Origin: Undibacterium sp. 5I1
Lineage (GTDB): Bacteria > Pseudomonadota > Gammaproteobacteria > Burkholderiales > Burkholderiaceae_D
Reading direction: 5' to 3'
DNA length: 64,000 nt
Assembly (NCBI RefSeq): GCF_034314085.1
Contig: NZ_JAVIWI010000001.1
Coordinates: 2,790,001-2,854,000, forward strand
Position 1 is the stretch's first letter; each line of letters starts with the position of its first letter. Under the pieces are notes generated by a model. It saw nothing but the letters and a program-made list of their open reading frames with translations, did not search any database and was not told the DNA's origin. The position numbers were made by a program, and so were the translations under genes. Shown here one piece after another: positions 27,164 through 36,724 of this stretch.

Positions 27164-27691
27164 CTAATCCGGCAACACCATGTCACGCGCTACTTGTGTT
27201 TGCTTCAGGCGAAAATCCATCAATTTTTGTGCCAAACCTTCGTCGGTTGTCGCCAGCATAGCAATCGCTGCCAGTGCCGCATTGGCAGCACCCGCCTCGC
27301 CAATCGCAAACGTCGCTACCGGAATCCCTTTTGGCATTTGCACAATCGAGAGCAAAGAATCTTCACCGCGCAGATATTTGGATGGCACTGGCACACCCAG
27401 CACTGGAACGATGGTTTTTGCTGCGATCATCCCTGGCAAATGTGCCGCACCGCCAGCACCGGCGATGATGGCACGCAGTCCGCGCGTTCTGGCAGTTTCT
27501 GCATAGGCAAACATCTCATCCGGCATGCGATGCGCAGAGACGACCTGCGCTTCATAAGGGATGCCAAACTCTTTCAGAACAGCGACGGCATGTTGCATCA
27601 CATCCCAATCGGAGGAAGAGCCCATGACGATACCGATGATCGGCGATATCAACAATGATTGCGATGGTGACTCGTTACTTGCTTGATTCAT
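27164..27691 (-). CDS. purE: N5-carboxyaminoimidazole ribonucleotide mutase
   Basis: The 175-residue protein has the class I PurE signature [13 protein letters not shown] near residues 20-32, then SAHRMPDEM with the catalytic His, and [14 protein letters not shown]. It converts N5-CAIR to CAIR. Its ATG begins only two bases after the purC stop, so translation is probably coupled. Confidence 0.97.
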   Translation of the reverse strand: MNQASNESPSQSLLISPIIGIVMGSSSDWDVMQHAVAVLKEFGIPYEAQVVSAHRMPDEMFAYAETARTRGLRAIIAGAGGAAHLPGMIAAKTIVPVLGVPVPSKYLRGEDSLLSIVQMPKGIPVATFAIGEAGAANAALAAIAMLATTDEGLAQKLMDFRLKQTQVARDMVLPD

Positions 27692-27693
27692 GA

Positions 27694-28590
27694 TTAGGCC
27701 TTCAGCGTTTCGCCAGTCAGACGTTCTAATGCCTCACGATACTTTGCGGCGGTCTTGGCAATCACTTCTTCTGGCAGGGCTGGCGCTGGCGCTGTCTTTT
27801 TCCAACTCGTAATCGTTTCCAGGTAGTCGCGCACAAATTGCTTGTCAAATGACGGTGGTGATATTCCTGTTGCGTAAGAATCTGCTGGCCAGAAACGGGA
27901 CGAATCTGCGGTCAAAACTTCATCCATCAGATGCAACACGCCACTGTCGTCCAGACCAAATTCAAACTTGGTATCCGCAATGATGATGCCACGAGTAGCA
28001 GCATATTCTGCGGCCTCGGTGTACAACTGAATACTGATGTCGCGGATTTTTGCAGCGAGTTCTTTACCAATCAGTTCTTCTGTTTTGGCATAGCTGATGT
28101 TCTCATCGTGCTCACCCATTTCTGCTTTTGCTGCTGGGGTAAAAATCGGTGCTGGCAACTTTGCTGCCTGTGGCAAACCGGCTGGCAAGGTGATGCCGCA
28201 AATTGCACCGGTATCCTGATAATCTTTCCATCCAGAACCGATAATGTAGCCGCGCACGACCGCTTCTACCATGATCGGTTTCAGGCGTTTTGCCACGACC
28301 GCACGACCGCGCACTTGCTCCACTTCTTCAGCAGCGACAACACTTTCCGGCGCAATACCCGTCAAATGATTTGGCACGATATGTCCGAGTTTTTCAAACC
28401 AGAAATTAGCCATCTGATTGAGTACGCGACCTTTTTCAGGAATCGGTTCATTCATGATCACATCAAACGCGGACAAACGATCGCTAGTGACGATCAGGAG
28501 TTTGTCGTCGCCGACGGCGTAGTTGTCACGGACTTTCCCGCGGCCTAGCAGCGGCAAGGAATGCAGAGTGGAATTGATTTGCGTCGTCAT
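27694..28590 (-). CDS. purC: Phosphoribosylaminoimidazole-succinocarboxamide synthase
   Basis: 298 residues matching SAICAR synthase: [19 protein letters not shown] with SDRLSAFDV near the N-terminus, [16 protein letters not shown] in the middle and IADTKFEFG, the ATP/Mg site. It joins aspartate to CAIR. It lies about 100 bases downstream of fba and leads the purC-purE pair. Confidence 0.97.
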   Translation of the reverse strand: MTTQINSTLHSLPLLGRGKVRDNYAVGDDKLLIVTSDRLSAFDVIMNEPIPEKGRVLNQMANFWFEKLGHIVPNHLTGIAPESVVAAEEVEQVRGRAVVAKRLKPIMVEAVVRGYIIGSGWKDYQDTGAICGITLPAGLPQAAKLPAPIFTPAAKAEMGEHDENISYAKTEELIGKELAAKIRDISIQLYTEAAEYAATRGIIIADTKFEFGLDDSGVLHLMDEVLTADSSRFWPADSYATGISPPSFDKQFVRDYLETITSWKKTAPAPALPEEVIAKTAAKYREALERLTGETLKA

Positions 28591-28693
28591 AATATTTACT
28601 TTTTAAAAGTACGCAGGGCGCACTGTGCGCCCCGTCTTTTTCAAATTAATTTACTGATTTGCTGCACTGATTTTGCTCAATGTAGTTACCGGC

Positions 28694-29758
28694 TTATTTA
28701 ACCAACTGAGCCAGGCTACCTTTTTTGTATTGTTCAGCAATTTTTTCCAAAGGCATAGGCTTGATCTTTGCTGCCTGACCTTCGCAGCCAAATGACAAAT
28801 AACGTGCTTTGCAGACCAGTTTAGCGGCTTCGCGTGCTGGCTTGAGGTAGTCGCGCGGATCAAATTTACCTGGATTTTCAAACAAATAACGACGGATTGC
28901 GCCGGTCATTGCTAAACGGATGTCGGTATCAATATTGATTTTACGCACGCCATGCTGAATACCGATCACGATTTCTTCTACTGGTACGCCGTAGGTTTCT
29001 TTCATATCGCCACCGAACTGGCGAATTTCTTCCAGCAGTTCTTGTGGCACTGAAGAGGAGCCGTGCATTACCAGGTGGGTATTTGGAATGCGCGCGTGGA
29101 TTTCTTTGATACGGTCAATTGCCAGAATGTCGCCAGTAGGCTTACGTGAAAATTTGTATGCACCGTGTGAGGTACCGATTGCAATTGCCAATGCGTCGCA
29201 TTGTGTTTGCTTGACGAAATCAGCAGCCTGATCGACGTCGGTCAGCAATTGTTCACGAGTCATTTTACCGTCGGCTCCGTGGCCATCTTCTTTGTCGCCC
29301 ATCATGGTTTCCAGTGAACCGAGTACGCCCAGTTCTGCTTCTACCGTGACGCCAATTGAGTGCGAGAATTTGACGACTTCACGCGAGACTTCGACGTTAT
29401 ATTCGTAGCTGGCAACGCTCTTGCCGTCTTCCATCAATGAACCGTCCATCATCACCGATGTAAAGCCCGATTTAATCGCTGCCATACAAATCGCTGGCGA
29501 CTGGCCATGATCTTGATGCATCACTACCGGGATGTGCGGATACGCTTCTACCGCAGCTTCGATCAGATGGCGCAGAAAAGCTTCGCCAGCATATTTGCGC
29601 GCACCGGCGGAGGCTTGCATAATGACGGGCGCGCCGACTTCATCAGCTGCTTGCATGATGGCAGTGACTTGCTCCAGATTATTGACATTAAATGCTGGTA
29701 AGCCGTAGCCATTTTCAGCGGCGTGGTCCAACAATTGGCGCATAGATACGAGTGGCAT
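28694..29758 (-). CDS. fba: Class II fructose-1,6-bisphosphate aldolase
   Basis: The 354-residue protein belongs to the zinc-dependent class II aldolases: [10 protein letters not shown] (zinc ligand His84 and catalytic Asp83) and [10 protein letters not shown]. The insertion and length fit the class IIB form found in Burkholderiales. It cleaves fructose-1,6-bisphosphate or, in gluconeogenesis, forms it. It lies in the order pgk-pyk-fba and is preceded by a short AT-rich tandem repeat. Confidence 0.96.
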   Translation of the reverse strand: MPLVSMRQLLDHAAENGYGLPAFNVNNLEQVTAIMQAADEVGAPVIMQASAGARKYAGEAFLRHLIEAAVEAYPHIPVVMHQDHGQSPAICMAAIKSGFTSVMMDGSLMEDGKSVASYEYNVEVSREVVKFSHSIGVTVEAELGVLGSLETMMGDKEDGHGADGKMTREQLLTDVDQAADFVKQTQCDALAIAIGTSHGAYKFSRKPTGDILAIDRIKEIHARIPNTHLVMHGSSSVPQELLEEIRQFGGDMKETYGVPVEEIVIGIQHGVRKINIDTDIRLAMTGAIRRYLFENPGKFDPRDYLKPAREAAKLVCKARYLSFGCEGQAAKIKPMPLEKIAEQYKKGSLAQLVK

Positions 29759-29775
29759 AATTTACTCCAGAGTAC

Positions 29776-29830
29776 GATTAAAAATCTTGAATTAAAAATA
29801 TAGAATTAAAAACCTCGAACTAAAAACCTC
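29776..29830. repeat. Degenerate 13-14-bp tandem repeat upstream of fba
   Basis: Four units: GATTAAAAATCTT, GAATTAAAAATATA, GAATTAAAAACCTC and GAACTAAAAACCTC. They lie in the pyk-fba gap just before the fba leader. They might be slippage products or a regulatory spacer. No function is shown. Confidence 0.65.
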
Positions 29831-29879
29831 AATGCCGCATTAAAAAATCATTCAAGCTGACAGAGAATTAATTCGAGAA

Positions 29880-31313
29880 TTAATGATCTCCGACTTTGAC
29901 GATTTTCAGTGCATTGGTTCCGCCAACCTGTCCCATAGGCTCGCCCCAGGTAACAACGATCATGTCACCTTTGGTGACGATACCGTTTTGCAGCAAGATG
30001 GTTTCTGCCGATTTCAAAACGGCTTCACGGTCGCTTGAATGCGGCAAGGTATAGGTTTCTACATTGCGATATAAAGCTACCTTGCGCTGAGTCGCGATAC
30101 TCGGCGTCAGTGCAAATAAAGGAATATCAATATTGTGACGACTCATCCACAGCGCGGTGGAGCCGGATTCAGTCAGCGCCACAATCGCTTTTACACGCAA
30201 GTGATATGCCGTGAATAAAGCACCGTAAGCGATGGACTGATCAATCCGGGTAAAGGTCTGATTCAAAAAATCTGCATCCAGTTTGCACTCCTGGAATTTT
30301 TCCGCCTCGACACAAATCGCTGCCATTGCCTCGACTGTTTCCACCGGATATTTACCAGATGCGGTCTCTGCCGAAGTCATCACAGCATCTGTGCCATCTA
30401 GCACTGCGTTAGCCACGTCAGATACCTCTGCCCGCGTTGGAACCGCGTTAAAAATCATCGACTCCATCATCTGGGTTGCGGTGATGGCTAATTTATTTGA
30501 CGCACGCGCCATTTTGATCATGCGTTTTTGCAAGGCAGGCACAGCTGCATTGCCTACTTCTACCGCCAGATCACCACGCGCTACCATGATACCGTCGGAG
30601 GAATCAAGAATTTCCTGCAATAACGGGATCGCTTCTGCGCGTTCAATCTTGGCGATCATCATTGGCTTGTGACCATATGCCTCGCCAGCGATATTGGATA
30701 ACTGGCGCGCCATTTCCATATCAGTCGCGTTTTTAGGAAAGGACACGGCAATATAGTCTGCCTGGAACGACATCGCGGTCTTAATATCTTCCATATCTTT
30801 GGCAGTCAAAGCAGGGGCAGTTAAACCACCGCCCTGGCGATTGATACCTTTGTTATTGGATAGCTCACCGCCGATTTTAGTAATCGTGTGAATTTCATTA
30901 CCAATAATTTTATCGACGATTAAAACGATCAGACCATCATTGAGCAACAATACGTCGCCTGGCTTGACGTCACGTGGCAAAGCTTTGTAATCGAGACCAA
31001 CGCGCTCTTGGTTACCCATGCCACAATCGGCATCCAAAATAAACTTGTCGCCGTTAGCGATCTCAATTTTGCTGTTTTCAAACTTACCGATACGGATTTT
31101 GGGACCTTGCAAATCAGCCATGATGGCGATCTCACGACCGCACTCTGCCGCGGCCTGGCGCACCAGAGTCGCGCGATCAATGTGATCTTGCGCCTTGCCA
31201 TGCGAAAAATTCAGACGTACTACATTGACACCCGCTTGCAGCATGCGCTTGAGTGTCGCCAAATCACTGGAAGCTGGGCCTATCGTTGCAACAATCTTGG
31301 TTCCGCGTGCCAT
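29880..31313 (-). CDS. pyk: Pyruvate kinase
   Basis: The 477-residue protein starts RGTKIVATIGPASS and carries the active-site region MVARGDLAVEVG plus the signature KIERAEAIPLL. It makes pyruvate and ATP from phosphoenolpyruvate. The allosteric C-terminal domain ends VGGTNALKIVKV. It lies 74 bases downstream of pgk, in the same direction. Confidence 0.97.
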   Translation of the reverse strand: MARGTKIVATIGPASSDLATLKRMLQAGVNVVRLNFSHGKAQDHIDRATLVRQAAAECGREIAIMADLQGPKIRIGKFENSKIEIANGDKFILDADCGMGNQERVGLDYKALPRDVKPGDVLLLNDGLIVLIVDKIIGNEIHTITKIGGELSNNKGINRQGGGLTAPALTAKDMEDIKTAMSFQADYIAVSFPKNATDMEMARQLSNIAGEAYGHKPMMIAKIERAEAIPLLQEILDSSDGIMVARGDLAVEVGNAAVPALQKRMIKMARASNKLAITATQMMESMIFNAVPTRAEVSDVANAVLDGTDAVMTSAETASGKYPVETVEAMAAICVEAEKFQECKLDADFLNQTFTRIDQSIAYGALFTAYHLRVKAIVALTESGSTALWMSRHNIDIPLFALTPSIATQRKVALYRNVETYTLPHSSDREAVLKSAETILLQNGIVTKGDMIVVTWGEPMGQVGGTNALKIVKVGDH

Positions 31314-31387
31314 CTGGTCTCCTGATATTGATATCGGTTTTTAGTTTTTTACCTTGCCTTACAACTTGATCATCTTGCTTAATTTGA

Positions 31388-32581
31388 TTACTTTGCTGCT
31401 CGTTGCAATAAAATATCGACCGCTGGCAAGGTTTTACCTTCCAAAAATTCCAGGAAAGCACCGCCGCCAGTAGAGATATAACCAATTTTGTCGGTGATCT
31501 GATATTTTGCAATCGCGGCCAAAGTGTCGCCACCGCCAGCGATGGAAAATCCCTTAGAGTCTGCAATCGCCTGTGCCAGCACTTTGGTGCCGTTACCAAA
31601 CTGATCAAACTCAAATACGCCGACCGGACCGTTCCACACGATGGTGCCAGCTTGTCTGATTTGCGCCGCCAGTAAGGCAGAAGTGACTGGACCAATATCC
31701 AGAATCATGTCATCCGCTTCAACCTCATGGACTGACTTAACGGTAGCAACAGCCGTTGGAGAAAATTCTTTAGCGCAAACAACATCGGTAGGAATAGGCA
31801 CCGATGCGCCGCGTTTTGCCATCATATCGATAATGGCTTTGGCTTCATCCACCAGATCCGCTTCTGCCAGTGATTTGCCGATCTTTAAACCAGCTGCCAG
31901 CATAAACGTATTCGCAATGCCGCCACCGACGATCAGGTTGTCAACTTTGTCCGCCAGCGATTTGAGTATCGTGAGTTTGCTAGAGACTTTAGAACCCGCG
32001 ACGATTGCCACCAGAGGACGTGCAGGATGACCAAGCGCTTTGCCCAATGCGTCGAGCTCAGCAGACAACAACGGGCCTGCGCAAGCGACTTTGGCGTATT
32101 TGGCGATACCGTGTGTCGTGGCTTCTGCGCGATGGGCAGTGCCGAACGCGTCATTCACATAGATATCGCATAAGGCGGCCATTTTTTGCGCCAGCGCATC
32201 GTCGTTCTTTTTTTCGCCTTTATTGACGCGGCAATTTTCTAGTAAAACAACTTCTCCTGCTGCAACATCCACGCCGTCTACCCAATTTTGTTTCAGCTCG
32301 ACAGCCACACCCAGCAGCTCGGATAAACGCACGGCAACCGGCGCCAGACTGTCAGCAGGTTTAAACTCGCCTTCCGTCGGACGTCCTAAATGCGAGGTCA
32401 CCATCACTGCTGCACCGGCTTTTAAGGCTTGTTGTATCGCAGGAACCGAGGCGCGGATGCGCGTGTCTTCCGTGATATTGCCATGATCGTCCTGCGGCAC
32501 ATTGAGATCTGCCCGAATAAATACACGTTTGCCCTGGAGTTGATTGGCGGCGATCAGGTCGCTGAGTCGATTAAATTGCAT
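31388..32581 (-). CDS. pgk: Phosphoglycerate kinase
   Basis: 397 residues with [13 protein letters not shown] at the N-terminus (substrate-binding Arg/Asp), [10 protein letters not shown], and GGGDTLAAI near the C-terminal nucleotide site. It transfers phosphate between 1,3-bisphosphoglycerate and ADP. It heads the pgk-pyk-fba-purCEK-tsaC series. Confidence 0.97.
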   Translation of the reverse strand: MQFNRLSDLIAANQLQGKRVFIRADLNVPQDDHGNITEDTRIRASVPAIQQALKAGAAVMVTSHLGRPTEGEFKPADSLAPVAVRLSELLGVAVELKQNWVDGVDVAAGEVVLLENCRVNKGEKKNDDALAQKMAALCDIYVNDAFGTAHRAEATTHGIAKYAKVACAGPLLSAELDALGKALGHPARPLVAIVAGSKVSSKLTILKSLADKVDNLIVGGGIANTFMLAAGLKIGKSLAEADLVDEAKAIIDMMAKRGASVPIPTDVVCAKEFSPTAVATVKSVHEVEADDMILDIGPVTSALLAAQIRQAGTIVWNGPVGVFEFDQFGNGTKVLAQAIADSKGFSIAGGGDTLAAIAKYQITDKIGYISTGGGAFLEFLEGKTLPAVDILLQRAAK

Positions 32582-32682
32582 GGAGTTGGCGAATGAAAGA
32601 GGTGGGAGAAAAATCTAAGTCCCGTATTCTACCAAACACCCGTCGCCGACTACACCGTTTTTAGCTGGAATTAGTGCACTTT

Positions 32683-32698
32683 ATTGCAAATTTGCAAT
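32683..32698. repeat. Perfect 16-bp palindrome between azlD and pgk
   Basis: ATTGCAAATTTGCAAT reads the same on both strands. It lies 102 bases upstream of the pgk start and beside a foldback element. It could be an operator or part of the repeat; the sequence alone does not tell. Confidence 0.45.
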
Positions 32699-32700
32699 TA

Positions 32701-32762
32701 AATAGGGATTACGCAAAATTGTCGCTGCAACGCGGCTGGGGCATTTTTGCGTAAGCCCTATT
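32701..32762. repeat. Short foldback element downstream of azlD
   Basis: AATAGGGATTACGCAAAAT faces ATTTTTGCGTAAGCCCTATT across about 23 bases, with GTCGCTGCAACGCGGCTGGG inside. The inner part recurs at 34165-34190 as GTCGCTGCAACGCAGCTGGA, so this is an internally shortened relative of that larger element. It sits 4 bases from the azlD stop and may serve as its terminator. Confidence 0.65.
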
Positions 32763-32766
32763 AAAA

Positions 32767-33090
32767 TCACAAGCCCAATCGGACATAGGTGTACACCGCC
32801 ATCCCAAAGAAAATGGTCAACAGCATATTTCGCTTAACCAGAAAGAAACCACCTGCGGCGATGGCAGCGATTAATTTAGGGTTATCGAGCGCAATCGATA
32901 ACTGGCCGTTGCTAAGCAACACATCCGGCACAATGATCGCTGCCAAGGCGCAGGCAGGCGCATAACGTAAGGCCTCTTGTACCCGTTTTGGCAAATTAAT
33001 GTGATGCCCGACCAGCCAAAACGTACTGCGGGCAATAAAAGTCGCAACAGCCAATGCAAAAATAACCAGCCAGATTTCAAGGTCGCTCAT
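32767..33090 (-). CDS. azlD: AzlD-family branched-chain amino acid transport protein
   Basis: The 107-residue protein has four predicted membrane helices and the AzlD pattern (FIARSTFWLVGHHINLPKRV, cited as TFWLVGHHINLPKRV, and ALRYAPACALAAIIVPDVL). It works with the larger AzlC to export branched-chain amino acids. Its ATG overlaps the azlC stop by 4 bases (ATGA). Confidence 0.92.
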   Translation of the reverse strand: MSDLEIWLVIFALAVATFIARSTFWLVGHHINLPKRVQEALRYAPACALAAIIVPDVLLSNGQLSIALDNPKLIAAIAAGGFFLVKRNMLLTIFFGMAVYTYVRLGL

Positions 33091-33953
33091 CGTTTTTCCT
33101 CGTTGGTGGCAACAGATTGCGCGGCGGCACTGGGCTGAATTTCAGCCTTAATGTCAGTCTTGGTATCAGTCTCAGCATCAGTTTTATGTAATGATTCCAG
33201 CCACTCTTCCACCACCATGGCGGTGATCATTCCCACAATGACGGCGATCAGCAGCCCCAGCTTGTAAGGAAAATTAACGCTTACCAAGGCAACCACACTA
33301 GCCACGACCACACCTGCCAGGGCAGCCTTATTCATCACCAGCGGTAACATAACGCACAGGATTGCCAGCGTACCGGCAAAGCCCAAACCCCAACTCATCG
33401 GTACCTGGCTACCCAGTAAAATACCGATCAGCGACCCGATTTGCCATGCCGACCAGTTTGGCATGATCAGGCCCTTTAGATAGGCAAGCTTGTTTTCAAG
33501 TGTCACCACTGATTGCTCAGACGATACTTCTTCCTGAACATCAGAATGGGGAAAGCGCAGCATAAAAAATGCCACCGACACGTCACCGGAAAAATAACCC
33601 AGATAAGCGCGCACCCGTAAAGGCAAGCTAGAAAAATGCGGTGCCAGAATCGCAGAAAAAATCACAAATCGCAGATTAACGACCAAGGCCGTGGCGAAAA
33701 TAACCCAGATGGGTGCATGCACAGCGATCAAAGGCAAAGACGCGAGTTGCGCAGAACCGGCAAACACCAGCAGCGTCATGCCAATAGCTTGTGGCACGGT
33801 CAAACCCGCTTTGATCATGGCAACGCCTACCACCAAACCCCATGCACCAATCCCAAACAAACTGGGCACGCCGATTTTAAGTCCCTCGCGGAAGGCGTGT
33901 TGCTTAGATTGAAAACTCATGGAGGACTTTGAAAAATCAGAAAAGGTGCTCAT
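33087..33953 (-). CDS. azlC: AzlC-family branched-chain amino acid exporter
   Basis: About 288 residues with the AzlC pattern: FREGLKIGVPSLFGIGAWGL, FAGSAQLASLPLI, and NLRFVIFSAILAPHF. A charged tail rich in Thr, Asp and Lys (TDAETDTKTDIKAE) follows the last helix and may be cytoplasmic. ATG 33953 is chosen over TTG 33971; a third candidate is ATG 33920. It is translationally coupled to azlD. Confidence 0.9.
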   Translation of the reverse strand: MSTFSDFSKSSMSFQSKQHAFREGLKIGVPSLFGIGAWGLVVGVAMIKAGLTVPQAIGMTLLVFAGSAQLASLPLIAVHAPIWVIFATALVVNLRFVIFSAILAPHFSSLPLRVRAYLGYFSGDVSVAFFMLRFPHSDVQEEVSSEQSVVTLENKLAYLKGLIMPNWSAWQIGSLIGILLGSQVPMSWGLGFAGTLAILCVMLPLVMNKAALAGVVVASVVALVSVNFPYKLGLLIAVIVGMITAMVVEEWLESLHKTDAETDTKTDIKAEIQPSAAAQSVATNEEKR

Positions 33954-34092
33954 TTTAACGACGATAGCCAATCAATGCTGACAGCAATCGCTAAATCACT
34001 TCCGCCATCGAAGGGGAAACTTCTAAAAACCGCAAGGCACAGACGCCGCAATCCGTTAAAATCATGGGACTTTGTATAGTTTGTATATTTAA

Positions 34093-34206
34093 AAGACTTG
34101 CATAAAATTGTCCCAGTAAGGCGCAGCGACAAAGAAAGTACTTTAGTACCCTAAGTAACTAAAACCCGTCGCTGCAACGCAGCTGGAGCATTTTTGTGTA
34201 GGTCTT
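34093..34206. repeat. Foldback element upstream of the zinc-finger gene
   Basis: Ends AAGACTTGCATAAAAT and ATTTTTGTGTAGGTCTT are imperfect inverted repeats. Inside are GGCGCAGCGAC and GTCGCTGCAACGC, and a central AAGTACTTTAGTACC hairpin. The core matches the element at 32701-32762. A separate CTTCTAAAAACC fragment at 34020 resembles the end of the element at 19606. Confidence 0.6.
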
Positions 34207-34222
34207 ACCTCAGGAGAAATTT

Positions 34223-34435
34223 ATGTCTGCAACCACATCCCCAACCAAAACCCCAGCCGCTGTCGTCGAACTACAAGCCAAGGATTTACCGGCGCACTGC
34301 CCAAATCCGGCGATGCCCTTATGGTCTTCCCACCCACGGGTTTATCTGGATTTATCCCATGGCGGCTCAGCGACTTGCTCTTATTGCGGCACCCAATATA
34401 AATTAGCGCCGGGCACTGTTTTAAAAGCGCATTAA
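34223..34435 (+). CDS. Zinc-finger domain protein (zf-CHCC, NDUFS6-like)
   Basis: A 70-residue protein with the CHCC pattern: Cys26 (AHCPNPAMPLW), His37 (SHPRVYLDL), Cys52 and Cys55 (CSYCGTQY). This matches small bacterial zinc proteins related to mitochondrial complex I subunit NDUFS6. The precise role in bacteria is not known. GGAG lies 7 bases before the ATG. It is followed by several small enzymes on the same strand. Confidence 0.9.
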   Translation: MSATTSPTKTPAAVVELQAKDLPAHCPNPAMPLWSSHPRVYLDLSHGGSATCSYCGTQYKLAPGTVLKAH

Positions 34436-34569
34436 TATGGAAAATCAGGGAGTATAGGCATTGATAGCTCAATACTCCATAGAATGATTGGACAATACGA
34501 CATTGTTTCCGTATACCCCAACCCAGTATAATTCATCATCCTCGCCGACAACCTCAAACAGAATCCATC

Positions 34570-35001
34570 ATGCCAGCTAAAAAGCAATTGAACGGAAGTG
34601 CCGACGAGATTGAAAGCGCCTTTTATGACGCAATCAGTCGCGCTGATCTGGATGCCTTGATGGCATTGTGGGCGGAGGATGAGGAAATCGTCTGCATCCA
34701 TCCCGGTGGTCCCAGATTGATCGGGCATGCGGCAATACGCACATCTTGGGAAGCGATTTTTGAGCGCGGCAGCGTGCACATCCGTCCAGCCCAGTTGCAT
34801 GCCTCGCACAATATGCTGACAGCGGTACACAATATTATCGAGAACGTGCAGCAACATAACGACGTTGCGCCGGACGTGCATATTTTAGCCACCAACGTGT
34901 ATGTCAAAACCCCGCGTGGCTGGCGGATTACGGCACACCATGCCTCGGTTGCCTCGGGAAAAGCACCTTTAGATTTGTTTAAAGCAAGCGTGCTGCATTA
35001 A
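34570..35001 (+). CDS. NTF2-like (SnoaL/DUF4440-type) protein
   Basis: The 143-residue protein has the cone-like NTF2 pattern: FYDAISRADLDALMALWAEDEEIVCIHPGG (in part: DLDALMALWAEDEEIVCIHP) and GWRITAHHASVA. Related proteins bind or isomerise small molecules; no catalytic residues can be assigned. It precedes the YheT-type hydrolase gene by 44 bases. Confidence 0.85.
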   Translation: MPAKKQLNGSADEIESAFYDAISRADLDALMALWAEDEEIVCIHPGGPRLIGHAAIRTSWEAIFERGSVHIRPAQLHASHNMLTAVHNIIENVQQHNDVAPDVHILATNVYVKTPRGWRITAHHASVASGKAPLDLFKASVLH

Positions 35002-35045
35002 AGGGAACATCAAATTTTTGTATCAGTCAGGCTAAACCTAAACAC

Positions 35046-36002
35046 ATGAAGTACAACGCTCCAAAATGGCTGCCGTCCGGCCACTTACAAACCATCTACC
35101 CTGCCCTGTATATCAGCAAACCCAAAGTCGATTTCCGGCGCGAGCGCTGGGACACGCCTGATGGTGATTTTATCGATGTGGACTTTGTTGACGGTCAGGC
35201 CGGACAGCCGTTTGTCGTGCTGTTCCATGGCCTCGAAGGCTCGAGCGACAGCCACTATGCACGGGCGCTGATGGCACTGATTAAAGAACGGGGCTGGTCT
35301 GGCGCGGTGCCGCATTTTCGCGGCTGCTCTGGCGAATTAAATCAAGCGCCGCGCTTTTATCACTCTGGCGATGCGCAAGAAATTGCCTGGGTAATTCAAC
35401 GTCTGCAAGCAGCCTATAGCACGCAACATCCCGGTGGTAAATTCTACGCCGCCGGTGTCTCGCTAGGCGGTAACGCCTTGCTGCGCTGGCTGGGCGAATC
35501 ACCGGATCAGGCGGCAATTGTCGATGCTGCTGTGTCGATCTCGGCACCATTGGATCTGGCGCAAGGCGGCGCGTCTTTATCCAGCGGTTTTAATATGCTG
35601 TACACGCGGATGTTTTTAAAAACGCTGAAGCCAAAGTGTCTGAAAAAACTGGACCAGTTTCCAGGCTTATTCAATCGCAACGCGCTGCTTGCTGCTAAAA
35701 ATTTATATGAATTCGATAATGTCGTCACGGCGCCTCTGCATGGTTATCTGGATACCGATGACTACTGGAATCGCGCCAGCGCCAAACATGTATTGCCGGA
35801 TATCCGTGTACCGACACTAGTGATGAATGCGCTGAATGACCCGTTTTTACCTGGTCACCATTTACCGCACAAGGCCTCATCACATGTTACGCTGGACTAC
35901 CCTAAACATGGCGGCCATGTCGGCTTTGCAGTGGGCAAACCACCTGGCAGTTTGCATTGGCTGCCAGAAAAAATATTGCATTTCTTCGAACGGGGTCGTT
36001 AG
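35046..36002 (+). CDS. YheT-family alpha/beta hydrolase
   Basis: 318 residues with WLPSGHLQTIYPAL at the N-terminus, the FHGLEGSSDSHYARAL oxyanion region, and the nucleophile elbow AAGVSLGGNALLRWLGE. GGHVGF near the end holds the catalytic His. This is the YheT/ABHD1-like group, with esterase-type chemistry and unknown natural substrates. It is cytoplasmic (no signal peptide). The next gene starts 17 bases later. Confidence 0.92.
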   Translation: MKYNAPKWLPSGHLQTIYPALYISKPKVDFRRERWDTPDGDFIDVDFVDGQAGQPFVVLFHGLEGSSDSHYARALMALIKERGWSGAVPHFRGCSGELNQAPRFYHSGDAQEIAWVIQRLQAAYSTQHPGGKFYAAGVSLGGNALLRWLGESPDQAAIVDAAVSISAPLDLAQGGASLSSGFNMLYTRMFLKTLKPKCLKKLDQFPGLFNRNALLAAKNLYEFDNVVTAPLHGYLDTDDYWNRASAKHVLPDIRVPTLVMNALNDPFLPGHHLPHKASSHVTLDYPKHGGHVGFAVGKPPGSLHWLPEKILHFFERGR

Positions 36003-36019
36003 AATTTTGAAGGTAGCTC

Positions 36020-36631
36020 ATGGATGACATCGTCAAAGCCGCATTACAAAAATGGCCGAATGTACCGCATTGCTTCGGCTGGCTGGCATTGGATGCGCGT
36101 GGTCACTGGCGCATGCGGGATGAGCGCGCACAAGCGCAGCATTTGCCCGGCGATAAGATCGTTAACGTTGCCTTGCTCGGTTTTATCAATCGTAATTATC
36201 AGCATGATGAACAAGGTCGCTGGTATTTTCAAAACGGTCCGCAACGGGTCTATCTGGATTTGGAAGCAACGCCGTATATCGCCAGAGTAACGCCGCAAGG
36301 TTTGGTCTTGCACACCGGCGAGGCGCTGACTCATTTACAGCACGCCTATCTGAGTCAGCAAGGGACATTATTTTTACTAGCGGCAGATCAGCTGCTGGCG
36401 CAAGTTGATGACAGAGATATGGCAAGCTGTCTAGAATGGATCAGAGTGAACGGTCAACCAGTCAGTGATGAGTCGCTGATGACATGGCTGGATGAGGCTG
36501 GGAATGATATTGCGCCTGTACCAGCACTTGAATTACTAGTGCCAGGACAAGTTGCCATGCCGATCAAGCGAGGAAGTTTGTCCGGCTTGATGGCAGAATT
36601 CCACTATATCAGTTCGCCTATGGCTGACTGA
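36020..36631 (+). CDS. Conserved hypothetical protein next to yheT-like gene
   Basis: A 203-residue soluble protein. The start is supported by AAGG in front of the ATG. Segments such as VPHCFGWLALDARGHWRMRD, then NGPQRVYLDLEATPYIAR, look like a conserved beta-rich domain of the DUF2946/DUF2944 type seen in betaproteobacteria, but I am unsure of the family number. No catalytic motif is seen. It is probably co-transcribed with the upstream hydrolase. Confidence 0.78.
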   Translation: MDDIVKAALQKWPNVPHCFGWLALDARGHWRMRDERAQAQHLPGDKIVNVALLGFINRNYQHDEQGRWYFQNGPQRVYLDLEATPYIARVTPQGLVLHTGEALTHLQHAYLSQQGTLFLLAADQLLAQVDDRDMASCLEWIRVNGQPVSDESLMTWLDEAGNDIAPVPALELLVPGQVAMPIKRGSLSGLMAEFHYISSPMAD

Positions 36632-36724
36632 GGACGATGGTTGGTTAGCATGCGCGAACATTTTTAATGTCTATTGAGACTTAGTTATAAAAATTCATCA
36701 GAGTAAGCAAATAGGAAACACGCA

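Noticed and set aside
27062..27658. 198-codon plus-strand frame opposite purE
   Set aside because: It is antisense to purE and its sequence is His/Arg-rich shadow translation with no domain.
27931..28548. 205-codon plus-strand frame opposite purC
   Set aside because: It is antisense to purC, with no domain and no ribosome-binding site.
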